From the NCBI GenBank assembly GCA_029261155.1, contig JAJDBW010000040.1, positions 1-64,000 on the forward strand: DNA of 64,000 nt, given 5' to 3'. Source of the DNA: Nitrospirota bacterium (GTDB lineage Bacteria; Nitrospirota; Nitrospiria; SBBL01; JAADHI01). Shown here in pieces: positions 44,674 to 52,844 of the stretch. A program made the position numbers and the translations under genes. Under the pieces are notes generated by a model. That model was not told where the DNA came from. It searched no databases and saw nothing but the letters and a program-made list of their open reading frames with translations. Position 1 is the stretch's first letter, and every line of letters starts with the position of its first letter.

Positions 44674-46110
44674 TCAGAGTGCGCGAATCGCCATTTTCAT
44701 CTCTTGGAGCCAGTGTTCATATCGCCGAGCCAGCCCTGTATCTCCGACGGGCAAAAAGCTTTGTCCCGCCTCTCCCGATACAGAGGCCCCCAACAAAAAA
44801 GCCAGGCCCCGGGCGGTGGCTTCCGATTCCGGGGAACGGACAACGGTCAGATTCGTTAAATCCGCCAGTCGTTGACAGAGCGCGTCCAGGGTCGAGAGCC
44901 CCCCGCTCACGATTAATTTTTTGGGTGCATCGATGACCTGATTCATCTCATCCAGATTGGCACGGATGAGAAAAAGAATACTTTCGATAACGGCGACATA
45001 GCGGGCGGGCAATCCGCCGTTTCCGACAAAACGCGATTCCATCTTCGGGACCCAGAAAGGCGAGCCGAGTCCGCCGACGCCATTGATGAAAAGGGGCGGA
45101 TTTTTTTCCGCTTCGATCCACTGTCCCGCTGCCTTTGGCCAGGCCTCCGTCTCCTCGATCTCGGCGAACCAGGCCAGGGCCGCGCCCGCGCCGTTGACTG
45201 TGCCTTCGAGGGCGTAAACGGTCTTGTCGGCTTGGCTCAATACAACACTCGACAACAAGCGCCCCGTGTTTAAATGTGATTTCGGCATCACCCGCTGCAG
45301 AAAGGCCCCGGTACCCAGGTTGATGTAGACTCCATCGGCCTGCGGCATTCCATTATGAAAAAGGGCAGCGGCTTGATCACCCGTGACAATCTTCAAAGGA
45401 ATTTTTTGTCCCGCAAAAGAAATATGGCCGAAGGCATTCCGTGTGGGCACACACTGAGGCAAGGCTATTGGAATTTGAAAAGATTCGAGCAAGTGCGGAT
45501 CCCAATCCTGCAAAGCGATATTCCACAGGAGAGTCCGGCCCGCATTCGAGGGATCGGCGAAGACCTGGCCTTCTTCGGTCATACGCGCGCTTAAAAAACT
45601 GGCCAAGGGACCAAAACAGAGTTCGCCCTTTTTCATCGCCGCTTTGACATCGGGAAGGTGGTCGAGGCACCAGCGGAGTTTGCTTGCGCCGTAGTGGGGC
45701 GAAGGATAAAGGCCTGTTTTGTGATGGATGGATTCGGCCTGCGCTTCGAAGGCCTTCATCGCATCGGCGCCGCGGACATCCCGCCAACTGATGACTTTAG
45801 ATAAAGCCCGTCGCGTGTTTCGATCCCAGCAGACAATGCTCGAACGCTGCGTCGCCAAGCCCGCCGCGACGAGATCTTTTTTTTGGGAACCTAAGGTTGC
45901 CACGGCACCTTCCATGGCCATTTGGACAGAGGCGACAAGCGCCTCGGCATCGTGCTCGACCCAGCCGGGTTGTGGGGTCTCGGTGGCGATGTCGCAAAAA
46001 TGCTTGGAGAGCACTTTTCCCTGCGCGTCGAAAATCAATGCGCGGCTGGCGTGTCCGCCTTGGTCTATCGCAAGAAACAAGGCCGTGTTTTTTCCCGTCT
46101 CGGACTTCAT
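44674..46110 (-). CDS. glpK: Glycerol kinase-like FGGY kinase
   Basis: 478 residues from the Met at 46110 (AGGACA upstream). A longer start at 46173 would overlap the kinase gene before it. FGGY fold: phosphate-1 motif AIDQGGHASRALIFD, PGWVEHDAEAL, ATQRSSIVCWDR, GDQAAALFHNG, INLGTGAFL and KKLIVSGGLST. It phosphorylates glycerol to glycerol 3-phosphate in the cytoplasm. The first motif is DQGGHAS instead of DQGTTS, so a related substrate is possible. Context with ugpQ and glpD supports glycerol. No glpF neighbour. Confidence 0.85.
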   Translation of the reverse strand: MKSETGKNTALFLAIDQGGHASRALIFDAQGKVLSKHFCDIATETPQPGWVEHDAEALVASVQMAMEGAVATLGSQKKDLVAAGLATQRSSIVCWDRNTRRALSKVISWRDVRGADAMKAFEAQAESIHHKTGLYPSPHYGASKLRWCLDHLPDVKAAMKKGELCFGPLASFLSARMTEEGQVFADPSNAGRTLLWNIALQDWDPHLLESFQIPIALPQCVPTRNAFGHISFAGQKIPLKIVTGDQAAALFHNGMPQADGVYINLGTGAFLQRVMPKSHLNTGRLLSSVVLSQADKTVYALEGTVNGAGAALAWFAEIEETEAWPKAAGQWIEAEKNPPLFINGVGGLGSPFWVPKMESRFVGNGGLPARYVAVIESILFLIRANLDEMNQVIDAPKKLIVSGGLSTLDALCQRLADLTNLTVVRSPESEATARGLAFLLGASVSGEAGQSFLPVGDTGLARRYEHWLQEMKMAIRAL

Positions 46111-46151
46111 CAATTGAATTGTCCTGGGTTCCAATAAATCCGTGAAGACAT

Positions 46152-47492
46152 TTAGGCAGAGGCTTCCCCACAAGGGAAAGAGACCGAGACCTGAAAGCCC
46201 CCCAAGCGCTCGGACGCGCCGAAGTGAATCTCACCTGAATATTGGGCGACAATTTCCTTGGCGATGGCAAGGCCGAGTCCAAAGCCCTCGATCGATTCAT
46301 CCAAACGCAAACCGCGATCGCTCAGCTGTGTCAAGGCTTCCGGTGTGACGCCGGGGCCGTCGTCTTCGATGATCAACAATAGCGAGGTCTCGCGCGCGAC
46401 ACGCAGGACCACGCGGCCTTTCGCCCATTTACAGGCATTGTCGAGAAGATTTCCCAAGAGCTCTAACAAATCTTCCCGGTCGAAGGCGATGCGTAAACCG
46501 GGAGGGATGTGAGAGACAATCTCCAGCTCCTTATCCCGATGGATCTTTTTTAAGGCATCAAAGAGTACGGCGGTTTCCGCTTCGATCTCAAAGCGCTGGG
46601 CGGGCCCGCCCGAACCCGCAAGACGCGCCCGTTTCAACTCCCGGTCAAGCAGGCGGCCCAGGAAACCCGTTTGTGCGATGAGTTGCTGGTGGATCTCTGG
46701 ATGGTTTTTTATTTCGGGGCGTTCCGCCGTTTGCGTCAAGAGGGTGAGGGGACCTTTTAAGGCGTGGGCGAGGTTGCCCATGGCCTTGCGGGAGCGCGTT
46801 AAGCGGAGGCTCATCCCTTCGATGAGGCGATTGATTTCTTTAACAAAGGGTTTCACTTCATCCGGAACCGCTTCGCTCAATTGCGCAATTTCTCCACGCT
46901 CCAACAATGCCATGTCGCGGCGCCCTCGTTCCAAAGGGGCCAAGCCACTATGAACAATCTTTCTTTGAACGAAGACGAGGATCGTGAGAATCGCAAGAGA
47001 AAGCGCGGCATAACGCAACTGAAAACGTCGTATCTCGGCTTCCATCGCCGATAAATCCTCGGCGATGGCAATGGTAATGGTTTCGTTTTGCTTCCGGTAG
47101 GTGCTCACGAGCAATAGGAGCCCTTGTCCTTGCGGTCCGGAAACATGACGCTCCATCGACTGACCCACACCAAGTGGAGAAAAGGAAAGCGCCTGATCCC
47201 AGAGAGATCGAGAGCGGAGCACGTCGTTTCCGGATAGGATTTGAAAATATCGGCCAGAAAAAGGGCGTTTATAAATCGGATCGACACGCTCCGGGTTTAG
47301 GATGGGCTTGGTCCCTAGGGCACCTATTTGAAGGGCGGCCAGCAAGCCTTCTCCGTCCTGCTTTAAACGGGAAGTGACATGTCCTTCCGTCAGCTGTCGA
47401 TTGAATCGGCTGACGGCTATCCACTGAAGAAGAAAAATAACGACAAGGCTGAGGATAAGACCGACATCGAGCCGCCGTTGAAGAGAACCCAT
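46152..47492 (-). CDS. Sensor histidine kinase (PhoQ/QseC type)
   Basis: 446 residues. TM1 (about 11-28), a periplasmic sensor of about 130 residues, TM2 (about 160-177), HAMP linker, HisKA with His243 (NLAHALKGPLTLL, the PhoQ-like H box), N box DNACKWAKG, G1 DDGPGV and G2 GFGLGLAIAKEIV. It overlaps the response regulator by one base and is the last gene of the cytochrome operon. The signal is unknown; context suggests a redox, oxygen/NO or metal cue. Confidence 0.92.
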   Translation of the reverse strand: MGSLQRRLDVGLILSLVVIFLLQWIAVSRFNRQLTEGHVTSRLKQDGEGLLAALQIGALGTKPILNPERVDPIYKRPFSGRYFQILSGNDVLRSRSLWDQALSFSPLGVGQSMERHVSGPQGQGLLLLVSTYRKQNETITIAIAEDLSAMEAEIRRFQLRYAALSLAILTILVFVQRKIVHSGLAPLERGRRDMALLERGEIAQLSEAVPDEVKPFVKEINRLIEGMSLRLTRSRKAMGNLAHALKGPLTLLTQTAERPEIKNHPEIHQQLIAQTGFLGRLLDRELKRARLAGSGGPAQRFEIEAETAVLFDALKKIHRDKELEIVSHIPPGLRIAFDREDLLELLGNLLDNACKWAKGRVVLRVARETSLLLIIEDDGPGVTPEALTQLSDRGLRLDESIEGFGLGLAIAKEIVAQYSGEIHFGASERLGGFQVSVSFPCGEASA

Positions 47493-48157
47493 TAGGGATT
47501 GACCTTAAAAATATACCCTTGGCCGCGGCGTGTTTCTATTAAGTCTTTTCCGATCTTTTGACGCAGACGATTGACATAGACTTCGATGAGATTGCTGTCC
47601 TTATCCGAATCAAAATCGTAAATATGTTCGGTCAATCGGGTCTTGGATAGGATGACATCGGGGTGCATCATAAAGTAGCGGAGCAGGCGGAATTCGGTGC
47701 CGCTTAGGGAAAGGGCCTTTCCCTCCGGGGTCGCAACGCTTTGTCGCTCTTCGTCAAGCAGTAGATTGGCTACACTCAGCGCGCCGGCAGCCTGTCCCTT
47801 GCTTCGGTGCAGCAGGGCCTTGATCCGGGCAATCAATTCTTCGACGTGAAAAGGCTTGGCAAGATAATCGTCTGCCCCGGCCTGGAAGCCTTCCACTTTT
47901 TCCTGCCAGGCATCCCGGGCGGTCAGAATAAGCACGGGAACGGCATTCTTCTTTTTCCGCCAATCGCGAAGAATCTCCAAGCCGGAACGCTGGGGGAGAC
48001 CCAGATCGAGAATCACCACGTCGTAGGGTTCTTCGCTTCCCATGAAGGCCGCATCGATCCCGTCATACGATTGATCAACTGCAAAACCGGCCGCTACGAG
48101 ATCGCTTTTTAAGCCGCGACTTAAGGCTTTATCGTCTTCGACCAGCAGAAGTCTCAA
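47492..48157 (-). CDS. OmpR-family response regulator
   Basis: 221 residues. Receiver with acidic pocket VEDDK, phospho-acceptor Asp51 (VILDLGLP), Thr (LILTARD) and Lys (LAKPF), followed by an OmpR/PhoB winged helix (LSGTEFRLLRYFMMHPDVILSKTRLTEHIY; LIEVYVNRLRQKIG). Such regulators bind tandem half-sites one helical turn apart, matching the 19-bp repeats found at 50140-50158 and 50874-50892. It overlaps the PepSY gene by 4 nt. Confidence 0.93.
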   Translation of the reverse strand: MRLLLVEDDKALSRGLKSDLVAAGFAVDQSYDGIDAAFMGSEEPYDVVILDLGLPQRSGLEILRDWRKKKNAVPVLILTARDAWQEKVEGFQAGADDYLAKPFHVEELIARIKALLHRSKGQAAGALSVANLLLDEERQSVATPEGKALSLSGTEFRLLRYFMMHPDVILSKTRLTEHIYDFDSDKDSNLIEVYVNRLRQKIGKDLIETRRGQGYIFKVNP

Positions 48158-48498
48158 TCCTCATCCTCCACTTCCGTCGTGAGCAACACCCCGGTCTTGG
48201 CGTCATATTTCAATTCAGTAACGACCCCATCTTCGTCGAGAAGTTCCAGCTCATAAATAATCTTCCCCTCTTCTTCCTCCAGCTCGACCTCAATGATCTC
48301 TCCGGAATGCTTCGTTCGGACCTTGTCGATGATCTCGGTCAGCGGACGGATCTGGCCTCTTTCCTTAAGTATTTTCGCCCGATCATGGTCTTCCTCGGAA
48401 AAAACAAGCCCACTAGTTGCGAGGCCTAACAAGGCGATGAGAACAAACGGTAGCGCCTTCAGTCTTCTCTTTTGGAAAATGAGATTTAATCGTCCCAT
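48154..48498 (-). CDS. PepSY-domain periplasmic protein
   Basis: 114 residues. N-terminal signal or anchor helix (ALPFVLIALLGLATSGLVFS), then one PepSY unit: ILKERGQIRPLTEIIDKVRTKHSGEIIEVELEEEEGKIIYELELLDEDG and YDAKTGVLL. Very acidic C-terminus (TTEVEDED). Single-PepSY proteins often sit beside two-component systems and may tune the sensor. It overlaps the DHC gene by 13 nt. Confidence 0.88.
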   Translation of the reverse strand: MGRLNLIFQKRRLKALPFVLIALLGLATSGLVFSEEDHDRAKILKERGQIRPLTEIIDKVRTKHSGEIIEVELEEEEGKIIYELELLDEDGVVTELKYDAKTGVLLTTEVEDED

Positions 48499-49043
48499 TG
48501 GCCACCTCCCGGAATTTTTACCGTCTCCTCGTCATAGATTCCTTTTTCCGCAAGGGTATGGCAGGCCGCACAGTTGCTCAAGCTTCGCACATCCTTATTT
48601 TCTTGAAGTAGACGTTTGGGAATTTCGTCGTGCTGCCGCACAATGTAAGGCAGTTCCGTAATGCGAATCGGGACCTGCTTTCCTTTTAAGGAACGGACAA
48701 TGCGCTCCGAGCGCTTGTCCGAGACACGGTCTGCCGCATTGCTGACCAGGTAGGCGCGTAAGGCGGCTTGGTCTTCCGGCGCGAGCGCGGCATTATCGCC
48801 AAAATGATCGGAAAGGTTTCCCATGATCTTCTCCCACGATGCTGCAGGAAGTAAACCCGGTTGATAGGCAAAGTGACACGCGCCGCACTCTTGCGCGTAC
48901 TGTTCGTTTCGAACCGGCGCGACATCCGGACGGGATGCCCTTCCTTTGGATTCGAAGATTTCCGTTTCGCCGTTCGCCGCCCATTGTCCCAGGGCAACAA
49001 AAAGGACCAACAACACTAAACCTATCCCGTTTCTTGTTTTCAT
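48486..49043 (-). CDS. Diheme cytochrome c (DHC family)
   Basis: 185 residues from the Met at 49043, which has GGGAGG upstream; the frame extends further but without a signal. Signal peptide (GIGLVLLVLFVALGQWA). Two haem c sites: CGACH near 57 and CAACH near 160. The segment FAYQPGLLPAASWEKIMGNLSDHFG is diagnostic of the DHC family. In Rhodobacter and Shewanella DHC passes electrons to SHP, whose gene is immediately upstream here. Confidence 0.88.
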   Translation of the reverse strand: MKTRNGIGLVLLVLFVALGQWAANGETEIFESKGRASRPDVAPVRNEQYAQECGACHFAYQPGLLPAASWEKIMGNLSDHFGDNAALAPEDQAALRAYLVSNAADRVSDKRSERIVRSLKGKQVPIRITELPYIVRQHDEIPKRLLQENKDVRSLSNCAACHTLAEKGIYDEETVKIPGGGQWDD

Positions 49044-49078
49044 TATAGCCTCCCATGTCATGATGCGTAAACTGCTCT

Positions 49079-49486
49079 TTATTGCGCCTTGAGGTACATC
49101 AAGAGATGTCCCTTTTCCCCGGCCGTGCATTCGCGCCCCCAGGCCCACTTGCAATTTCGCAGGAACCATTTTTCGATGAATTTGATGTCGGTCAATCGTT
49201 TGGCATTCGCCGAGGGCGCCATTGCCTCGATGATCTTTCCTGTCTTAACATGTTTCCCGGTTTGGCGAAGGTCGGCCCCATGACAGCTGCTGCAACCCCG
49301 ATCTTGGCCGCCCGAAGGATCTGGAAACTTTTTCTTCCACATCATCGCCCCTGTATCGGCGCTGAACAATCCGCCGCTTTTTGCTTGATATCCAGACAAA
49401 AGCTCGTCCACGACAGCAGCCTTTGCCGGAGGGGCGAGGAGAAAAATGAGCGCTCCCGCAATCCCAAAGATAATAATCCGTTTCAT
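49079..49486 (-). CDS. SHP-like oxygen-binding cytochrome c (DUF1924)
   Basis: 135 residues. Signal peptide (IIIFGIAGALIFLLAPPAKA), one haem site CSSCH near residue 66, and the family's C-terminal stretch FIEKWFLRNCKWAWGRECTAGEKG. In Rhodobacter sphaeroides haem protein (SHP), an Asn in this stretch is the weak axial ligand and the conserved Cys pair forms a disulphide; the matching Asn and two Cys are present. It binds O2 or NO in known members. It overlaps cytochrome b561 by 4 nt. Confidence 0.87.
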   Translation of the reverse strand: MKRIIIFGIAGALIFLLAPPAKAAVVDELLSGYQAKSGGLFSADTGAMMWKKKFPDPSGGQDRGCSSCHGADLRQTGKHVKTGKIIEAMAPSANAKRLTDIKFIEKWFLRNCKWAWGRECTAGEKGHLLMYLKAQ

Positions 49487-50094
49487 CGCAGTCCCTCCTC
49501 TAAGGCTGGCGCGTCGGCAGTCGCCTTCGGTTTGTATCCGGTGATCATCGCCTTAATCAGGTTTTCCCGGTGCGCAAAGCTGGAGAACAAGACACCGGCA
49601 ACGTGAAGTCCGATGAGAAGCGCCGTTCCGCCAGCCAGCACCTCATGAACCTCTTCAAGCGCCTTGATCCAAAAAGGATCGACACCCACCATCATCCCTG
49701 CAAAGGGTCCGGCCATTTTTTTTCCGCCATAAAAGGCCAGGCCCGATACCGAGGTCAGCAGCAGTCCGAGCAGAAGCGCAATCACCATGCTGCCCCCCGC
49801 AGGCCCATGCCCCAGGTAGCGCTTAGCCCTGAAGGTGACCAGATCTTTTAGGTAGTTCAGGACGACCCGTGGGCGATACATAAACTCCGAAAACCGGGCA
49901 TGACGCGTTCCGACCAGGCCCCACAGAAGGCGAAACAACACCAGCGCAATCACGCCATAGCCCGCCTGGACATGGAGTTTGAGATAATCCTCCCCCGCAA
50001 GAAAAGCGATCCCAACAAACAACACCAAACTCCAGTGGAACACCCGCACCACTGGATCCCAGACTTTAATCTCCCCTTCATGTCGATCCATCAC
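49483..50094 (-). CDS. Cytochrome b561-type membrane electron donor
   Basis: 203 residues with four hydrophobic helices and His residues in the right places (VVRVFHWSLVLFVGIAFL; LKLHVQAGYGVIALVLFRLLWG; VHEVLAGGTALLIGLHVAGVLF), the Ni/Fe-hydrogenase b-type/b561 pattern that binds two b haems. It should take electrons from the quinone pool and pass them to DHC and SHP. First gene of the operon, with a GGAGG Shine-Dalgarno. Confidence 0.9.
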   Translation of the reverse strand: MMDRHEGEIKVWDPVVRVFHWSLVLFVGIAFLAGEDYLKLHVQAGYGVIALVLFRLLWGLVGTRHARFSEFMYRPRVVLNYLKDLVTFRAKRYLGHGPAGGSMVIALLLGLLLTSVSGLAFYGGKKMAGPFAGMMVGVDPFWIKALEEVHEVLAGGTALLIGLHVAGVLFSSFAHRENLIKAMITGYKPKATADAPALEEGLR

Positions 50095-50139
50095 CCACCT
50101 CCTTATCGGTCCTGTCTATACGCACAGCCTATCAAGCCA

Positions 50140-50158
50140 AGCTGAATTGAAGCTGAAC
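50140..50158 (-). promoter_or_regulatory. Direct-repeat regulator site 1 (cytochrome operon)
   Basis: AGCTGAATTGAAGCTGAAC on the + strand: two GCTGAA half-sites 11 nt apart, the spacing used by OmpR-family dimers. A TATAGA -10 box lies 20 nt further towards the gene (minus strand 50120-50115), and the -35 position overlaps the site, an activator-type layout. It lies 46 nt before the b561 start. Confidence 0.7.
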
Positions 50159-50197
50159 TTAAAATAATATAAAGAATCAATTCGTCCTTAAAAGCAC

Positions 50198-50230
50198 CAC
50201 CGGAGGCAAAACTGTATTTTGCCTCCGGTG
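50198..50230 (-). terminator. Rho-independent terminator of the gene at 50239
   Basis: A perfect 14-bp stem (50198-50211 with 50217-50230) and 5-nt loop, starting 9 nt after the stop codon. On the minus strand it is followed by GCTTTT. Confidence 0.75.
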
Positions 50231-50238
50231 CCTTCCTG

Positions 50239-50748
50239 TTATTTGCGAATCAAAAAATCATTCACAAGTCCGTTCTCTCCCTCGACCCGGAGTAACACCA
50301 TCGTCCCGCTTTTCACATTTTTCATCTTTGTCGAAGCGGCATCTTTTAATCGATAGTTTTTTGATTTTCCGTCCGGCGTTTCGAGGGCAAGATCTCTTAT
50401 CGCGCGGTCATAGGAGAGAACTTTTCCAAATACCGAGATATCTTGTTCGGCGTGTTCAGGTTTACCCTCTTGGGTCAGCCGATCGATATCGATGATTTGG
50501 TTTCCTTCATCGAACTCCATAAGAAGATGGTCTCCCACTTTTAGATCCATCACTCCATCCCGCTCCGCATCTTTCATGCTGATGAAGCGATCCGTTTTTT
50601 CGTTCGTTTCCACTTTGGCAATCTTCCCCATCATTTTCGATACCTTCCCGGTTAAAAACCGGTGATCGTGTTTTGTCGTCGCGGCAAAAGCCAGAGACGA
50701 GGCAAAAAACACAGCCAAAACGGGGAGCGCGATTTTTTTGATATTCAT
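50239..50748 (-). CDS. Periplasmic two-unit beta protein, unknown
   Basis: 169 residues with a clear signal peptide (MNIKKIALPVLAVFFASSLAFA|AT). It holds two similar beta units: FLTGKVSKMMGKIAKVET...DLKVGDHLLMEF and VFGKVLSYDRAIRDLALETPDGKSKNYRL...MVLLRVEG. The first resembles the protein at 10808-11104. No Cys and no cofactor motif. AAGGAGG precedes the ATG. The same 19-bp regulator site as for the cytochrome operon lies 126 nt upstream, so it probably belongs to that regulon; it might serve in stress or metal sensing, but this is a guess. Confidence 0.75.
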   Translation of the reverse strand: MNIKKIALPVLAVFFASSLAFAATTKHDHRFLTGKVSKMMGKIAKVETNEKTDRFISMKDAERDGVMDLKVGDHLLMEFDEGNQIIDIDRLTQEGKPEHAEQDISVFGKVLSYDRAIRDLALETPDGKSKNYRLKDAASTKMKNVKSGTMVLLRVEGENGLVNDFLIRK

Positions 50749-50873
50749 GATGATGATCCTCCTTTTTTATTGGATTGATTGTGGCTACTTTTTTATGTTG
50801 AGAAACCTTCCCTCGATAAAACAGAGGTGAATTTCCATCTGTATTTTTAGAACGAGACCATCCTATCGTAGCC

Positions 50874-50892
50874 AGCTGAATTGAAGCTGAAC
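50874..50892 (-). promoter_or_regulatory. Direct-repeat regulator site 2
   Basis: Exact copy (19 of 19 bases) of the site at 50140-50158, in the same orientation, in the 319-bp region upstream of the periplasmic protein gene. Half-sites at 50875-50880 and 50886-50891. Confidence 0.7.
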
Positions 50893-51034
50893 GTGAATTG
50901 TTATTTAAAAAACCGGATTAATAAGGGAGTCGGCTGAGGGGTTTTTCCAATGAAGAGGGAGAGAGAAAAAGAGTAAGCGAAGGCCCGCCAAGCCGATTGA
51001 GCAAGGTGGGCTTCTGAAGCATGAAAATCACCAG

Positions 51035-51056
51035 AGGTGTTGCGACACACCTTTTT
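51035..51056 (+). terminator. Small hairpin with T-run, rightward
   Basis: AGGTGT (51035-51040), a 6-nt loop, ACACCT (51047-51052), then a run of six T ending at 51056. It is oriented to stop + strand transcripts, although both flanking genes run leftward. It could end a short + strand RNA from the 50.75-51.05 kb gap. Confidence 0.45.
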
Positions 51057-51067
51057 TCCGCCGGAGT

Positions 51068-51922
51068 CTAGTTGCTTTTTGAGGGAAGCGGAAACAGGGG
51101 ATGCCCCTTATCCAGATAAGACAGGGGCGAGGGATAAAGGAAGCGATAATCCAAGACCGCCTTCAGTTTTTGGTTTGAGATGCGGCGTTCGGGGGAAGCG
51201 GGCGGCAGGCCGTCTTCCACAATGGGAAGCCGCCAGCGATGGGCAATCCATTCCGCCAGCTCCGATCTTCGCAGTTGTGAATCGTCGACGGCATTGAAGG
51301 TTTCGCCTGTGACTTTTTTTTGAATCACGCGGTCGATCAGGCCGCAGAGGTCGTCGAAGTGGAGCAACAAGAGCCATTGATTCGACATCTCCGAGCGAAG
51401 CACCTGGCCCTCGCGGATGTAGCGGTAAAAATGTCCCCGTTCTTCTCCATACAAGCCGCCGCAGCGCAGGATGGCATAGGGCAGACCGCTTGAAACCAGC
51501 GCCCCTTCGGTTTGGAGCAGAATCTTTTGGCGCTCGCTTTCCTCCGGAATGGCATCGTCTTCTTGCCAACATTTTTCCAGCGCTCGCGGATAAACCCCCG
51601 TCGAGCCGATGAGGATAATAGATGAAAGGGAGAGATTGTGGGTCCGAACCGTCTCGATCAAAAAATGCATGTTGTCGAGATAGGTCTCGCGATATAAATC
51701 AAGATTGCCGCGTCCGGAGGAAGGACAGAAAAGCACGACATCGGCCCATTCTAATTGCGCGCGGAGGGCCTCGCTTTGAATCGGCGTGATGACAAGAGGG
51801 CAGGGCTGGTCGGGAAGCGGACTGCGCCTGAGCCCTCGGATGTCGTAACGCTGATGATAAAGACCTGCGAAGGAGGCACCCAAAGTGCCGTAGCCAAGTA
51901 TGAGAATTTTTTGAGGCTTCAT
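51068..51922 (-). CDS. NAD-dependent epimerase/dehydratase-like protein (YeeZ-like)
   Basis: 284 residues, an extended SDR. The cofactor motif is ILILGYGTLGASFAGL (GxGxxG), with IILIGSTGVYP in the active-site strand and Tyr in YPRALEKCWQ. No YxxxK is evident, as in the atypical YeeZ group. Residues YAILRCGGLYGEERG and TFNAVDDSQLRRSELAEWIA fit the substrate side of NAD-dependent epimerases. Probably a sugar-nucleotide-like or unknown substrate. Transcribed alone. Confidence 0.78.
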   Translation of the reverse strand: MKPQKILILGYGTLGASFAGLYHQRYDIRGLRRSPLPDQPCPLVITPIQSEALRAQLEWADVVLFCPSSGRGNLDLYRETYLDNMHFLIETVRTHNLSLSSIILIGSTGVYPRALEKCWQEDDAIPEESERQKILLQTEGALVSSGLPYAILRCGGLYGEERGHFYRYIREGQVLRSEMSNQWLLLLHFDDLCGLIDRVIQKKVTGETFNAVDDSQLRRSELAEWIAHRWRLPIVEDGLPPASPERRISNQKLKAVLDYRFLYPSPLSYLDKGHPLFPLPSKSN

Positions 51923-52168
51923 GGAAAATCACTATACGCGATCTAAGTCGTTTTCTGAATAGAGAATTTAAAACCGATGGCCTTCCACTATTAGCTGACA
52001 CCTCTCCTTGATTTTTGATCTCTTGTATGGCATAAATTTTTCCTCCCAACACTGAGAAACTCCATGGCCCCAGACAACGTTGACTAAAATTCCGTATAAG
52101 GTTGTGATTAATACAAAATATCTTCTGTAAAAGAGCGAGTTGGGCCTGAGCGTAAATCATAGATATAC

Positions 52169-52822
52169 ATGATGAATTATCTCATTATCATTTTAATATT
52201 TCTCTTAGCGATAACAGGTCTTCTGAAAGAGCACATCCTTCCAGATTACAAGGCTATAATGGCAGCCACAATTATAGTTTTTCTTGTGATCTTAACTGGC
52301 TTTCAACTATTTCAGGAATATAGAAAGTCACAAAAAGAATGGCAAGAAAAGTGGAGCGGCAGATTACGGAGTCCTGTGAAAAGTGAAAAAGACAAGCCGG
52401 TTTTAAAACTTGGCGGAAGTGGACTTATATGGAATGGTGAACCAAATAAGCCGATAATGAACCTCGCCGGTGAACCTTTAACTATCGGAATAGTTGAAGG
52501 TAGGGCTGATTTGTCGATCGTAATACGTGATCCAAACGGGATAGTCTTAGCGGCTATCCGAAATAACGAATGGTTTGTAGCTCCGCCGCCAGTTACACTT
52601 GATCGTAATTTTAATGAGAACTCACTAGAGGTACTCAATCCTAAAGGAGAAGTTATATTGCAGGTGCAGGTGTATGGAGAAGAGGTTCGAATTGCCGGGC
52701 ACTTTTATAATATAAACGGCAATGGCCCCGTTTCATTTGGGCCGTTGATATCTGAAACCACAGCTGGAAGACTTTTCAAATATCCAAGCGCAGAACACCA
52801 TGGTGTTCTTGAGATTCGATAG
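52169..52822 (+). CDS. Unknown two-TM protein, AT-rich orphan
   Basis: 217 residues, not recognised. Two hydrophobic helices at about 3-20 and 30-50, then a soluble beta-rich domain (LKLGGSGLIWNGEPNKPIMNL; LSIVIRDPNGIVLAAIRNNEWFV; LEVLNPKGEVILQVQVYGEEVRIAG). The composition is clearly more AT-rich than the surroundings, like the islet at 4.7-7.4 kb, suggesting recent acquisition. The 'domain with aligned N-x-E-W...LEV...LQV' pattern recurs in uncharacterised membrane proteins, but no function is known. Confidence 0.65.
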   Translation: MMNYLIIILIFLLAITGLLKEHILPDYKAIMAATIIVFLVILTGFQLFQEYRKSQKEWQEKWSGRLRSPVKSEKDKPVLKLGGSGLIWNGEPNKPIMNLAGEPLTIGIVEGRADLSIVIRDPNGIVLAAIRNNEWFVAPPPVTLDRNFNENSLEVLNPKGEVILQVQVYGEEVRIAGHFYNINGNGPVSFGPLISETTAGRLFKYPSAEHHGVLEIR

Positions 52823-52844
52823 CATGCAATCTAAGAAAACACAC

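Noticed and set aside
46111-46173. Upstream start of the glycerol kinase-like gene
   Set aside because: It would overlap the kinase gene by 22 nt and add a non-conserved, signal-like stretch; the Met at 46110 has a better ribosome-binding site.
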